From: UBA12014 sp029248335
Lineage (GTDB): Bacteria > Planctomycetota > Phycisphaerae > Phycisphaerales > SM1A02
Direction of reading: 5' to 3'
Assembly (NCBI GenBank): GCA_029248335.1
Contig: JAQWJM010000202.1
Coordinates: forward strand, 1 to 64,000
Length of the DNA: 64,000 nucleotides
The notes beneath the pieces were generated by a model. It saw nothing but the letters and a program-made list of their open reading frames with translations, did no database searches and was not told where the DNA came from. Position 1 is the stretch's first letter; every line of letters starts with the position of its first letter. The translations under genes were made by a program, and so were the position numbers. Below, one piece after another: positions 33,765 through 43,615 of this stretch.

Positions 33765-35486
33765 TCAATCGAAGGTGACGCGGGGATCGGCCGCGGCGTA
33801 GAGGACGTCGGCGAGCAGGAGCGCGACGAGGTTGAGCACCGCGATCATGAAGACGTTGGCGAGAATGACGTCGCGGTCGAGGTTGAAGATCGCCCCGAGG
33901 ATCAGCGAACCCATGCCGGGAATGCTGAAGATCCGCTCGACCACCACCGAGCCCGCGAGCATCGCGGGGAAGACCAGCACGAAGATCGTGATGACCGGGA
34001 GCAGACTGTTGCGGAAGACGTGATACCACTTCACGTCGTGATCGGAGACGCCCTTGGCACGGGCGGTCCGGACGAAGTCCATCGTGTAGGTGTCGAGCAT
34101 CGCGGCGCGGGTCTGCTTGGCGAGCACCGCCCAGCCGCCGTAGACCAGGCAGATCACCGGAAGCACCATGTGCCAGGCGGTGTCGAGCATGTAGCCGATC
34201 TCGAAGCGATCGCCGTTCCAACCGGGCAGGAACGCCATGTCGTCGGCGTCGTTGGAGTGCAGCCCGGACACCGGGAACAGACCCAGATACTGGTCGTCCG
34301 CGAGGAATCCGATCGCGAGCACGCCCGCCCACACCACCGGGATCGACCAGAAGATCACGAAGATGCTTCCGGAGATCTTGTCGAACAGCCGGTTGTGACG
34401 AGCCGCGGCCTGCATGCCGAAGGGCACGGCCACGAGGTAGATGATCGGAATGGCGGCGATGTTCAGGAGCAGCGTCACCGGAAGCGCCTCGGCGATGAGG
34501 TCGAGCACCGGTCGTCCGAGGGTGAAGCTCTTGCCGAAGTCGGGCCAGTCGAGCGAGACCACGTCGCCGGCCCCCACGCCCGCCTGGGGATACGGCCCCC
34601 GCTCGAACGCGTCGTTCACGCGGGCGAGGGACGACACCGCCTCCGCCCGTTTCTCGACCGTGTCGCGATAGGCGTCCACCACCGTGTCCCATTCGGGCAC
34701 CGTGGTCTCGGGCGTCATCTTCGCGAGACGCGGGTAGTCGATCAGGTTGCCGTCGCCGACCACGTCGTTGAACTTCGATCGGACCGACTCGGCGGCCATC
34801 CTCGCCGCGACCTTCTCGTCGACGCCTTCGCCGACCAGCCGGTCCCGTTCGATCCCCATCGCTCGATCCGAATCCGCGGCCGCGTAGTTCGCGATCGCGC
34901 TGGCGAGGGACCGGGTCGACATCAGGTACTCCGCCCGGGCCCGCAGGTAGACCTTGTTCGAATCCTTGTATTCGGGAATCGCCGCCGGATCACGACCGAC
35001 CGCGAGGCCCTCGGACTGACGCAGCTTCGACGCCGCCTCCGCCTCGACCACCGCCGCCACGCGGGTGGCGTTGGCATCGTCGGCCACGACGCGGTTTCGC
35101 GCTTCGGCGTTGGAGACGAGATCCCCGGGTACCTCGTAGGCATCACCGAACCAGTCGGGCCCGATCGGAAGTTCCTTCACGCTCCGCGGCGGTGCCTCGA
35201 GATCGCCCGCGTAGTTTCGCATCGACCGACGCCCGAGCTTGACCGGCGAGATCCTCGCCAGCCAGCGTCCGTACTGGACCACCGGATGATCATCGAGGCC
35301 GTAACGGTCCTCGATGTACAGGAGCTGGAGACTCGCCTTGCTGTCCGCATCCACGTTGCCACCCGCGGCCCGCAACGCCGCGCCGATCCCGCCGGGCGCG
35401 AGCGCAAGCAGCATGAACACGAGAAAGGTGATCCCAAGCAAGGTGGGAATCATCAGGAACAGGCGGCGCACTATGTAGCCGAGCAT
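33765..35486 (-). CDS. ABC transporter permease, OppB/DppB type, with large extracytoplasmic insertion
   Basis: 573 residues against about 310-340 usual. The N-terminal helix GYIVRRLFLMIPTLLGITFL is canonical. About 290 residues are then inserted, helical and rich in Ala/Glu/Arg (for example NKVYLRARAEYLMSTRSLA), before the remaining permease core: ALPVTLLLNIAAIPIIYLVA, the coupling loop DFVRTARAKGVSDHDVKWYH, and the C-terminal GMGSLILGAI. The insertion lies in the first periplasmic loop. AGAAGGAAC precedes the ATG. It is 65 bases after the solute-binding gene. Confidence 0.88.
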   Translation of the reverse strand: MLGYIVRRLFLMIPTLLGITFLVFMLLALAPGGIGAALRAAGGNVDADSKASLQLLYIEDRYGLDDHPVVQYGRWLARISPVKLGRRSMRNYAGDLEAPPRSVKELPIGPDWFGDAYEVPGDLVSNAEARNRVVADDANATRVAAVVEAEAASKLRQSEGLAVGRDPAAIPEYKDSNKVYLRARAEYLMSTRSLASAIANYAAADSDRAMGIERDRLVGEGVDEKVAARMAAESVRSKFNDVVGDGNLIDYPRLAKMTPETTVPEWDTVVDAYRDTVEKRAEAVSSLARVNDAFERGPYPQAGVGAGDVVSLDWPDFGKSFTLGRPVLDLIAEALPVTLLLNIAAIPIIYLVAVPFGMQAAARHNRLFDKISGSIFVIFWSIPVVWAGVLAIGFLADDQYLGLFPVSGLHSNDADDMAFLPGWNGDRFEIGYMLDTAWHMVLPVICLVYGGWAVLAKQTRAAMLDTYTMDFVRTARAKGVSDHDVKWYHVFRNSLLPVITIFVLVFPAMLAGSVVVERIFSIPGMGSLILGAIFNLDRDVILANVFMIAVLNLVALLLADVLYAAADPRVTFD

Positions 35487-35551
35487 CGGTCAGCGAGTTC
35501 CTTCTGTCGTGGTCACCGGAGTGGATTCCTGCCTGGTCGAACGGTGCCGGT

Positions 35552-37570
35552 TCATTCCGCGACGCGGAAGAATTCGCCGGGCTGAAGCCCGATGGGATAC
35601 GTCTGCACGTTGCCGACGTCGCGGTTGATGAAGCGGATCCACGGGGACACGCGAATGAAGGTGTAGGGCTGCTCGTCGTGCACGACCGAGTGGAAGTCAT
35701 GCCAGACCAGCATCCGCTCGTCGCGGCCCATGGTGCCCCGGCCCTGGTCGATCAGATCGCTGGCGTCCTGACTGTCCCACTGGATGAAGTTGTCACCCTG
35801 GTCGAGGATCGAGGAGTTGTGCCAGATCTGTCGCGGATCGGACTCGGGGGCGTTGGCGCTCCAGCCCATGATCATGGCGTCGAAGTCCCGTCGCTTGAGC
35901 ATGTCGGAGTAGAAGGACCAATCGACGACCCGGGGCTCGCAGACGATCCCCATCTCCGAACACTGGGAGACGAGGTAGCTGATGATCCGCTCCGAAGTCT
36001 CGCCCGAGTTCGTGATGGTGAATTCGAACTTGAAGGGGGTGCCCTTCGAGAAATACTCGTCGTCGTTCTGGTATTCGAGGATCCCGTCACCATCGAGATC
36101 CTCCCAGCCCGCCTCCTTGAGGAGCGCCTTCGCGCCGTCGAGGTCGTAGGGCCACGGTTCGATGTCCGGGTTGGAACTCGGAGCACTGGGACTGTTCGGC
36201 CCGGTCGAGACCACGCCGACCCCGGCGTAGATGTTCCGGATCATCTGCTCGCGGTCGAGGAGCATCGTCATCGCGCGCCGGACCCGCTTGTCGTGGAAGG
36301 GCGTCCAGTCACCGTCCGGCGGGCCGCCTCGGCGACCGCACTGCCATCCGATGAACGAATAGCCGGATCGCATGTTGACCCACTTGTAGATCGCATTGCT
36401 GCGGAGGAAGTCGCTGTCCTTGCGGAGTTCCGCGTACTGCGACGAGGACGGCGTGAGCATGTCCCCATCCCCGTTCCGGAAGCCGACCAGCGCGGCGGTC
36501 GGCTCGGTGATGACCTTGAACCGCATGCTCGCGAGCGACGACTTCTGCTCGCCCCAGTACCGCTCGTTGCGGACCACCACGACGTCCTCGCCGGGCGACC
36601 ACTGGTTCTCGACGTCCATCACTTCCAGTCGGAAAGGTCCGGAACCCATCAGGAGTCCCGTGGACTGGTTGATCTCGGACTCCTCCAGCACGCCGTAGAC
36701 GTGCTTCGGAAGCACCGCGATGCCGAGGGTGTAGTCGAGGTTGGTGAAGACCGCCTTGTTGAAGACGAACTCCACGGTCCGGTCGTCGACGACGTCGACC
36801 CGTTCGATCATGTCGAGGGTCGACCTCGATCGTTCGGCCTCGATCCGGGTGTTCTTGATGAAGTCCTCGACGGTCCAGCGGACGTCCTCGGAGGTCACCG
36901 GCGTCCCGTCGCTGAAGGCCGCGCGGGGGTTCAGGTGGACCCGGAGCCACATGCCGTCGGGATCGAACTGCCAGGCATCCGCGAGGACGCCCTCGATGGC
37001 GAGCGTTTCGGAGTTGTACGCGCCCAGCGGCTCGACGACCTGGTCGAGAATCCGCCGGCTGTAGACGTCACCGGAGAGATACGGCGTGATCCGGGGAAGC
37101 TGGGCACCGAAGATCTCGGTGAACTCCCCGCCCTCGGCGTAGCCGGGAACCGACTCGGGGCTGGTGGTGAACGCCGGGGTCTCCTGCCACGCGACCTCGA
37201 CGCCGGGCCGGGCCCAGGCGGTGTCGCGAGCGCCGTCGCCGGCCGGGGTGTCCGATGCGAAATCGTCGCTCGAGGAGTCGACCGTGGGTGCTGGGGCGGC
37301 CGTGCCGGACGCGGCGACGCCGCTCACGTGCACGTTGATCGGTCGGGATGCGATGGCCGTCTTCAGTTCGGCCAGCTCCCTGCGGACGTCGTCCATGCCC
37401 GCGGATCCGCCGCCGTTGCCCGATCGCTCGATGTCGCTCATCTTGCTCTCGAGCTTCTGCATCTCCCGCCACAGGCGGTCGCCCGCCTGCATCGAGAGGA
37501 AGGCCAGCAGGCCCACCACGCCGATCAGGAGGAAGAGCATCGAATCCTTGAAGGTGAATCGGTTCTGCAT
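35552..37570 (-). CDS. Membrane-anchored solute-binding protein, family 5 (peptide type)
   Basis: 672 residues. Instead of a cleavable signal it has a signal-anchor helix (DSMLFLLIGVVGLLAFLSM) followed by a coiled-coil (LWREMQKLESKMSDIERS), a Gly/Asp/Thr-rich linker to about residue 115, then the SBP_bac_5 fold: ITPYLSGDVYSRRILDQVVE, LADAWQFDPDGMWLRVHL, TSEDVRWTVEDF, MGSGPFRLEVMD and FDAMIMGWSANAPESDP. It should be tethered in the periplasm rather than free or lipid-anchored. ATG at 37570 chosen; an upstream in-frame GTG at 37609 is the alternative. Sits between two permease genes. Confidence 0.88.
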   Translation of the reverse strand: MQNRFTFKDSMLFLLIGVVGLLAFLSMQAGDRLWREMQKLESKMSDIERSGNGGGSAGMDDVRRELAELKTAIASRPINVHVSGVAASGTAAPAPTVDSSSDDFASDTPAGDGARDTAWARPGVEVAWQETPAFTTSPESVPGYAEGGEFTEIFGAQLPRITPYLSGDVYSRRILDQVVEPLGAYNSETLAIEGVLADAWQFDPDGMWLRVHLNPRAAFSDGTPVTSEDVRWTVEDFIKNTRIEAERSRSTLDMIERVDVVDDRTVEFVFNKAVFTNLDYTLGIAVLPKHVYGVLEESEINQSTGLLMGSGPFRLEVMDVENQWSPGEDVVVVRNERYWGEQKSSLASMRFKVITEPTAALVGFRNGDGDMLTPSSSQYAELRKDSDFLRSNAIYKWVNMRSGYSFIGWQCGRRGGPPDGDWTPFHDKRVRRAMTMLLDREQMIRNIYAGVGVVSTGPNSPSAPSSNPDIEPWPYDLDGAKALLKEAGWEDLDGDGILEYQNDDEYFSKGTPFKFEFTITNSGETSERIISYLVSQCSEMGIVCEPRVVDWSFYSDMLKRRDFDAMIMGWSANAPESDPRQIWHNSSILDQGDNFIQWDSQDASDLIDQGRGTMGRDERMLVWHDFHSVVHDEQPYTFIRVSPWIRFINRDVGNVQTYPIGLQPGEFFRVAE

Positions 37571-37650
37571 CTGAAGGGGGCTTCCAGGGGGTCGGCGGCC
37601 TTGCGGCACGCCTCGGTACGAGGCCGGGCTGCGTGCCCGGACGGTACAGG

Positions 37651-38679
37651 CTACGTGGAGCCGTGAGTTGGATCAAACCTCGCCTTGAGCCGGTCCCCGA
37701 TCAGGTTGAGGCTGACGAGGGTGATCGCGATGAAGATGCAGGGCCAGGCCAGCAGCCACCAGCGACTTCGGACCGTGTTGAGTTCCGAAAGACCGGTGCT
37801 CGCGAGGTTGCCCCAGCTGGGGAGCGGCTCCTCGACCCCGATCCCGAGAAAACTGAGGAAACTCTCCGAGAGGATCGCCGCCGGGACCGCGAGGGTCCCA
37901 TAGACCACGATCGGACCGACCAGATTCGGCAAGAGATGTCGGAAGAACTGTCGGCCCGCCCCCATGCCCTGGGCCCGGCAGGCTTCCATGAAGGGCTGGG
38001 CCCGGAGGCTGAGCACCTGCCCTCGGATCACGCGGGCGGTGGTCAGCCAGCCGACGCCGCCGATCGCGACGAGCAGCGTCGCGACGTTGACCAGTTGCCG
38101 GGCGGACGAGGATGGATCGAGCCCGAGCCGGGCGATCACGCCGTCGGCGGCCACCGAGATCAGAACGACCAGCAGGATGTAGGGCAGTCCGTAGAGGATG
38201 TCGACGATCCGCATGATCGTGGCGTCGACCCGCCCACCGACGAACCCGGCGATCCCCCCCAGGAGGGTGCCGATCGTGACGGCGATCACCGCCGAGGCGA
38301 GTCCGATTCCCAGGCTCACCGCGCCACCGAGCATCACCCGCGTCAGCATCCCGCGTCCGAGTTCATCGGTGCCGAACGCGAGCACCGGGACGAATCCCCC
38401 CGCGTCGGCCACCTCCGCGACGCGGGCCGTCTCGGCCGCATCGAAGCCCGCCAGCGACGGCGGCAGAAGATTGAGATCGAGGTCGCCGGCTTCATAGCGG
38501 CGTTCCACCACCCCACCGAACTCGACCCCGCCGAGCGTCCACGGGAGCGTGGCGAAACAGCCGATCCCCACGAGGAGCAGGACGATGATGCCGATCGGCC
38601 CCGCCCAACCCCGGGATCGCGCCGTCACGGCCTTCGGTCGTCCGGGAGCGGCGGATGGCGCGGTGGCGGCGTCGGACAT
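37651..38679 (-). CDS. Second OppC/DppC-type ABC permease
   Basis: 342 residues, near-normal size. FGTDELGRGMLTRVMLGGAV, then the permease helices, the coupling loop QPFMEACRAQGMGAGRQFFR and the C-terminal SWGNLASTGLSELNT are typical of DppC. N-terminal 25 residues are disordered Ala/Pro/Arg. Another DppC-type permease sits three genes downstream, so the transporter has one B-type and two C-type permeases; either two heterodimers share a B subunit or one copy is redundant. Starts 13 bases after the periplasmic helical protein. Confidence 0.9.
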   Translation of the reverse strand: MSDAATAPSAAPGRPKAVTARSRGWAGPIGIIVLLLVGIGCFATLPWTLGGVEFGGVVERRYEAGDLDLNLLPPSLAGFDAAETARVAEVADAGGFVPVLAFGTDELGRGMLTRVMLGGAVSLGIGLASAVIAVTIGTLLGGIAGFVGGRVDATIMRIVDILYGLPYILLVVLISVAADGVIARLGLDPSSSARQLVNVATLLVAIGGVGWLTTARVIRGQVLSLRAQPFMEACRAQGMGAGRQFFRHLLPNLVGPIVVYGTLAVPAAILSESFLSFLGIGVEEPLPSWGNLASTGLSELNTVRSRWWLLAWPCIFIAITLVSLNLIGDRLKARFDPTHGST

Positions 38680-38692
38680 TCGTTGAATTCAT

Positions 38693-39529
38693 TCACCCCG
38701 CCGTGGCGGCGGGGGCTTCCTTCTCAGTGCTCTTCTCGTCGGCCGGGCGGGCACGTTCCTCACGCGGCATCAGGAGTCGCTCGACCATCGCTTCCACCCG
38801 GGCACTCGAGGTCGCGACCTCCTCCTGGAGCTTCGCCCGCATTTCGAGCACCGCCAGATCGAGCGCCGCGAGCTCCATCGCCCGAACCTTCAATCCAAGG
38901 TCGACGGTCTTCGCGGCCAGCGTCTCGATCGAGGCTCGTGCCGCGAGCTGGGCCGATTCGTCTCCGGCATCCCGCGCTTCCCCGAACGCCATCGCCGCCT
39001 TTCGGAGATCGAACTGGGCCTTCAACTCCTCGACCTTCGCGGCGAAGAGCTCCGGATTCCGCCGCTCGAGCATCAGCATGCCGTAGAGCCGCCGGCCGTT
39101 CCGGGCCAGCGATTTCATCGCGGCCTCGCGGTTCTCCGTCCATTGGGCTTCGAGCGCGGTGGTCATCTCCGGCGAGATGCGCTTGCCGATCTCGATGATT
39201 CGCTTGAAATCCTCCTCGGAGATCGTCCTCGGCAGGCCACGACCGCGTGGTTCACCGCCGTCGCCTCTTCCGAGGAGCCGATCCGCCATGCCGCCGCGCC
39301 GCCCGTCGAACCGGCCGCCGTGTCGCGAATTCTGATTGGCCTCGCTGCCGTCCGGCCGTTCCCGGCGTGGACGTTCCGTCGCCTGTTCCGTCGCCTGTTC
39401 CGCCCCGGAATCCTGCGCGGACAGCGTGGCGGTGCCGGCCAGCACGAGGAAGCCGGCGGTCACCGATCTGAGCACGTGTCCAAGGGTGGATCCGAGGGTG
39501 GGTCCAAGGGTGGTTCTGGGCGTGGGCAT
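38693..39529 (-). CDS. Periplasmic helical protein (possible CpxP/CnrX-like sensor)
   Basis: 278 residues from the ATG at 39529. Signal peptide (HVLRSVTAGFLVLAGTATLSA), an Arg/Gly-rich linker (RGLPRT and GGRFDGRRGG), then a long helical region with ISEEDFKRIIEIGKRISPEM and MLMLERRNPELFAAKVEEL, resembling the helical hooks of periplasmic CpxP/Spy or CnrX-like proteins, and a Glu/Lys/Ala tail. Placed directly after the sigma/anti-sigma pair and 13 bases before the ABC genes. A sensor or chaperone that signals to the anti-sigma factor is inferred. The N-terminus contains a small in-frame tandem repeat of Thr-Leu-Gly. Confidence 0.65.
   Translation of the reverse strand: MPTPRTTLGPTLGSTLGHVLRSVTAGFLVLAGTATLSAQDSGAEQATEQATERPRRERPDGSEANQNSRHGGRFDGRRGGMADRLLGRGDGGEPRGRGLPRTISEEDFKRIIEIGKRISPEMTTALEAQWTENREAAMKSLARNGRRLYGMLMLERRNPELFAAKVEELKAQFDLRKAAMAFGEARDAGDESAQLAARASIETLAAKTVDLGLKVRAMELAALDLAVLEMRAKLQEEVATSSARVEAMVERLLMPREERARPADEKSTEKEAPAATAG
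39479..39511 (-). repeat. Three imperfect 12-base repeats in the signal region
   Basis: ACCCTTGGACCC-type units at 12-base period encode T-L-G-x three times before the signal-peptide helix. Copy-number change would stay in frame. Small and possibly incidental. Confidence 0.4.
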
Positions 39530-39561
39530 GGTCACGGTTCGACGATACTCCGTTCGCGGCG

Positions 39562-40197
39562 TCAGGACGTCGGGCCGGCGAGAATCGATTGGATTTCCGC
39601 TTCGACGTCGGTCACATCGATCGACCAGGAGTCGAGGACCGGTCGGACGTTCTGAACCGCCAGCGTGGCCGACGGCGCGTCGTCGAGCCACTCGGCGTCT
39701 CCACCCATCACCGCCGCCAGCAGGGCTTCCGGCCCGGTCGGCGAATCGATGGAGACCAGAAGCGTGTCACCGTCTCCGAAGCCCGCGAAATCGAACTCCG
39801 TCGACGTTCCCGTCCCCGATTCACTTTCCGCCGCCGCCATGCGGGGCGTTTCGACCAGCTGGGACGACTCCGGTGTCGACTCGGATCCGATCCACGCGAC
39901 GATGGCAAGAGAGGCCGCAGTGGCCAACCCCACGCCCACCGCGAACCGTCGACGCCAGTCGGCGATCGGGTAACTCGTCACCACGGACGATGCTGCCGGG
40001 AGTGACCCCACCGAGGCTGCGAACACCGAGGAGGCCAGCGATGCCGCCCGGTCGGGATCGACCGTGCGTTCACTCCGCATCGCATCCTGGAGCTTCGCAT
40101 CCAGATCGGCGAGATCCGCCGGAATCGATGCGGCGTCATCCACACTTCGATCGAAGTCTGGAGTCTCCTCGCCGAGCGGTTGGTCTTCGGTGTTCAT
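39562..40197 (-). CDS. Single-pass membrane anti-sigma-factor-like protein
   Basis: 211 residues from the ATG at 40197. Acidic N-terminal domain of about 85 residues with no zinc-finger HxxxCxxC, one TM helix (FAVGVGLATAASLAIVAWI, about residues 89-107) and a periplasmic domain of about 100 residues containing DTLLVSIDSPTGPEALLAAV. Immediately downstream of an ECF sigma gene and 32 bases upstream of a periplasmic helical protein, the usual layout of a membrane anti-sigma factor. No conserved anti-sigma domain is recognised, so the call is from context and topology. Confidence 0.6.
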   Translation of the reverse strand: MNTEDQPLGEETPDFDRSVDDAASIPADLADLDAKLQDAMRSERTVDPDRAASLASSVFAASVGSLPAASSVVTSYPIADWRRRFAVGVGLATAASLAIVAWIGSESTPESSQLVETPRMAAAESESGTGTSTEFDFAGFGDGDTLLVSIDSPTGPEALLAAVMGGDAEWLDDAPSATLAVQNVRPVLDSWSIDVTDVEAEIQSILAGPTS

Positions 40198-40329
40198 GAG
40201 CGTGAATCCAAGGGGTGCCTCGGGGTGTAGAACGTCGATCCGGGGCCACGATTGCATTGAAACGGACTTCGCCTCGGAAACCACGCGGTTCGAGGCCGAT
40301 CGTGCCAGCACGTCCGATATCCACGGATT

Positions 40330-40908
40330 TCAGTCGGCATCAGGGGCCTCCGCCTGCATGCCCTCGAGCATCTCACGGACCTTCTTGAGGGCTCGATGGT
40401 GCCGCGCCAGCAGCGTTCCCATCGGCGTTTCCAACGCCTCCGCGAGCTGCTTGAAGCTCAGCCCGCCGACATGTCGCAGGTACAGAATCTCCCGATCGGC
40501 GTCCGGGAGCCGTTCGATCGCCGTTCGCAGATCGCCTTCCGGCAGGCCGTGGTCGTCCGCCCGATCCGGCGGATCGACCTCTCCGGCCAGTCCGACCAGG
40601 GTCGACTCCGAGGCCGGCCGCGCGTGTCGCTTTCGCCGACGCATCTCGTCGCGGAGCCGATTCATCGCGATTCGCATGAGCCACGACTCGAATCGGCCCA
40701 CCTCGTCGTAGTCGGCAAGCTTCGTCGCGATCGTGCAGAAGGTCGACTGGGTGATCTCTTCGGCGAGTTCCTCGTCGCGGCACTGCGCCCGGATGAGGGC
40801 GAAGACGCGCGGTGAAAACGCCTCGACGAGCGTTCGCCACGCCGCCTCGTCCCCGTCGCCCGCGGAGCGGACGATCACCGCGAGCTGGTCTGGGGTGATC
40901 TCGTCCAT
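40330..40908 (-). CDS. ECF-family RNA polymerase sigma factor
   Basis: 192 residues. Sigma-2 region: AWRTLVEAFSPRVFALIRAQ, DEELAEEITQSTFCTIATKL and RFESWLMRIAMNRLRDEMRR (-10 recognition helix). Sigma-4 region: RTAIERLPDADREILYLRHV and GLSFKQLAEALETPMGTLLA, a helix-turn-helix for the -35. ATG at 40908 chosen; a GTG at 40947 is possible. TAAAGT at 40974-40979 (minus) could be its -10. The 132-base gap to the anti-sigma-like gene holds no obvious terminator. Confidence 0.93.
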   Translation of the reverse strand: MDEITPDQLAVIVRSAGDGDEAAWRTLVEAFSPRVFALIRAQCRDEELAEEITQSTFCTIATKLADYDEVGRFESWLMRIAMNRLRDEMRRRKRHARPASESTLVGLAGEVDPPDRADDHGLPEGDLRTAIERLPDADREILYLRHVGGLSFKQLAEALETPMGTLLARHHRALKKVREMLEGMQAEAPDAD

Positions 40909-41083
40909 CGATAATGGAGCCGGTTTCCTGGCGTCGATGCGGACCACCCCGCGGCGTCCGGCTACCTGACGAGACTTTACCGCACTGAATCGACTCGGAT
41001 GCGATGGCGAGGCGTTCGCCACGGTCTCCGACTCGACGCCGTCGATGACGTCAGAACGCCCCTCGAACTGGAATGATGCCGAA

Positions 41084-42568
<1,485 letters not shown>

Positions 42569-42622
42569 GTCGCCATTCTCGCCGCGAACCACGGCGTTCG
42601 TCGAGTCGCTCCGGGGCCTGAC

Positions 42623-42650
42623 CACTCGTCCACATCCCGATGTGGACGAG
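42623..42650. repeat. 28-base perfect palindromic hairpin between HU gene and dnaB
   Basis: ACTCGTCCACATC (42623-42635), two C, GATGTGGACGAGT (42638-42650): 13 perfect pairs. It lies 22 bases after the HU stop and 55 before dnaB, both minus strand. No T-run follows on either strand, so it is not a standard intrinsic terminator; it may be a leader or processing hairpin. Confidence 0.6.
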
Positions 42651-42671
42651 TTTCGACCGACGGGGGGAAGC

Positions 42672-43001
42672 TCAGCCCTCGTCGTCTTCCGCGGCGTCCA
42701 CCCGGACCTTCATCAGACGGCCGGTCTTGAACTTCACGGTCTTCCTCGCCGGGACCTCGACCTGCTCGAGCGTCTTGGGATTCTGGGCCCGCCGGGCGGC
42801 TCGCTCGCGAATCTCGAAGACCCCGAAGTCACGGAACTCGAGGCGGTTGCCTCTTCCGAGCTCCTCGATGACCTCGTCGAGAAACGCCTGGATCGTGCGT
42901 TTCACATCGGCACGCGGCTGGTTCATCTCCGCTGCGATCCGGTCGACGATCTCCTTCTTGGTCGTCGTCTTGCCCAAGGCACTGGGTACTGAGGTCGGCA
43001 T
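42672..43001 (-). CDS. HU/IHF-family DNA-binding protein
   Basis: 109-residue histone-like dimer that bends DNA. TTKKEIVDRIAAEMNQPRAD begins the helical base, then LEFRDFGVFEIRERAARRAQ and NPKTLEQVEVPARKTVKFKT give the beta-arm (canonical RNPxTG replaced by QNPKTLE) and the C-terminal helix. Acidic tail AAEDDEG. ATG at 43001 with GGAG upstream; longer frames lack homology. It has its own strong promoter (43078-43106) and lies upstream of dnaB. Confidence 0.93.
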   Translation of the reverse strand: MPTSVPSALGKTTTKKEIVDRIAAEMNQPRADVKRTIQAFLDEVIEELGRGNRLEFRDFGVFEIRERAARRAQNPKTLEQVEVPARKTVKFKTGRLMKVRVDAAEDDEG

Positions 43002-43077
43002 TCCGTCACGCTCCGGCTTGATTCCTGATTTCGCGGCGACTCCGAAAACTCCCCCGGACTCGAAACCGCCAGACCTG

Positions 43078-43106
43078 AGTATCGAAACGAGGGCCGCCGA
43101 TGTCAA
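43078..43106 (-). promoter_or_regulatory. Promoter of the HU-like gene (TTGACA-17-GATACT)
   Basis: Minus-strand TTGACA (43106-43101) and GATACT (43083-43078) with 17 bases between, close to the bacterial consensus; leader about 70 nt. Confidence 0.75.
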
Positions 43107-43134
43107 GAGGAACGGGGCAAGCCTTGCTGAATAA

Positions 43135-43148
43135 TGAACTTATGTTCA
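43135..43148. promoter_or_regulatory. LexA-box-like palindrome TGAAC-TTAT-GTTCA
   Basis: A perfect 14-base inverted repeat in an AT-rich patch, 28 bases upstream of the HU -35. The GAACnnnnGTTC core matches the LexA/DinR operator of Gram-positive bacteria. It could alternatively be part of the 3' end of the lipoprotein gene at 43169. Confidence 0.4.
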
Positions 43149-43168
43149 CAAGCGGGCTCGGGAACCGG

Positions 43169-43516
43169 TCATCGTCCCCACTGGGAACCGGTTCGTACCC
43201 GCAGCGAGAACGTCGACTGGTTGCGGCCGTTGATGATCCGCTGATCGTCGCGGGAGCCCCGGAGGACGAAGACCGGTCCGGCACCGGCGATGGGCGATCC
43301 GCCGAGCCGGGGCTGGTTCCTGGTCTGGATGGCATCATCCGCGACCATGCCGGTCTCGAAGGCGAGCATCGCCTGCGCGTCGGAGGGGAACACCAGGATG
43401 CTCGAGACCTCGGTCATCGGCGGCGGTGGTGACGCCGGCTTGGAGGTCGCACAGCCGTTCAGGCCGCCTCCCGCGAGGAGGCAGCACGAGATCTGGAGCA
43501 TGAGGAGAAGCTTCAT
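43169..43516 (-). CDS. Putative lipoprotein (115 aa), unknown function
   Basis: Signal peptide MKLLLMLQISCCLLAGGGLNGC with a lipobox-like LNGC, then a Pro-rich linker and about 75 polar residues (SSILVFPSDAQAMLAF is the clearest strand). GGAG precedes the ATG. It follows hldE by 99 bases on the same strand. No domain recognised. Confidence 0.65.
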   Translation of the reverse strand: MKLLLMLQISCCLLAGGGLNGCATSKPASPPPPMTEVSSILVFPSDAQAMLAFETGMVADDAIQTRNQPRLGGSPIAGAGPVFVLRGSRDDQRIINGRNQSTFSLRVRTGSQWGR

Positions 43517-43615
43517 GGTCTCCGAGTATTCCCCAGAAAGACGCCGGGGCCATCGACAACCGAACCATCGGGCGGATTCGTTGAAGAGGCCGCGTCTTCT
43601 CGGACACGCCCGGCC

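Noticed and set aside
33060..37666. Long plus-strand open frames (841 and 662 codons) opposite the ABC genes
   Set aside because: Antisense shadows: the products are His/Arg/Asp-rich without hydrophobic cores, while the minus strand shows complete permease and binding-protein motifs.
39479..39511. A phase-variable tandem repeat
   Set aside because: Only three imperfect 12-base units; too short and degenerate to expect slippage.
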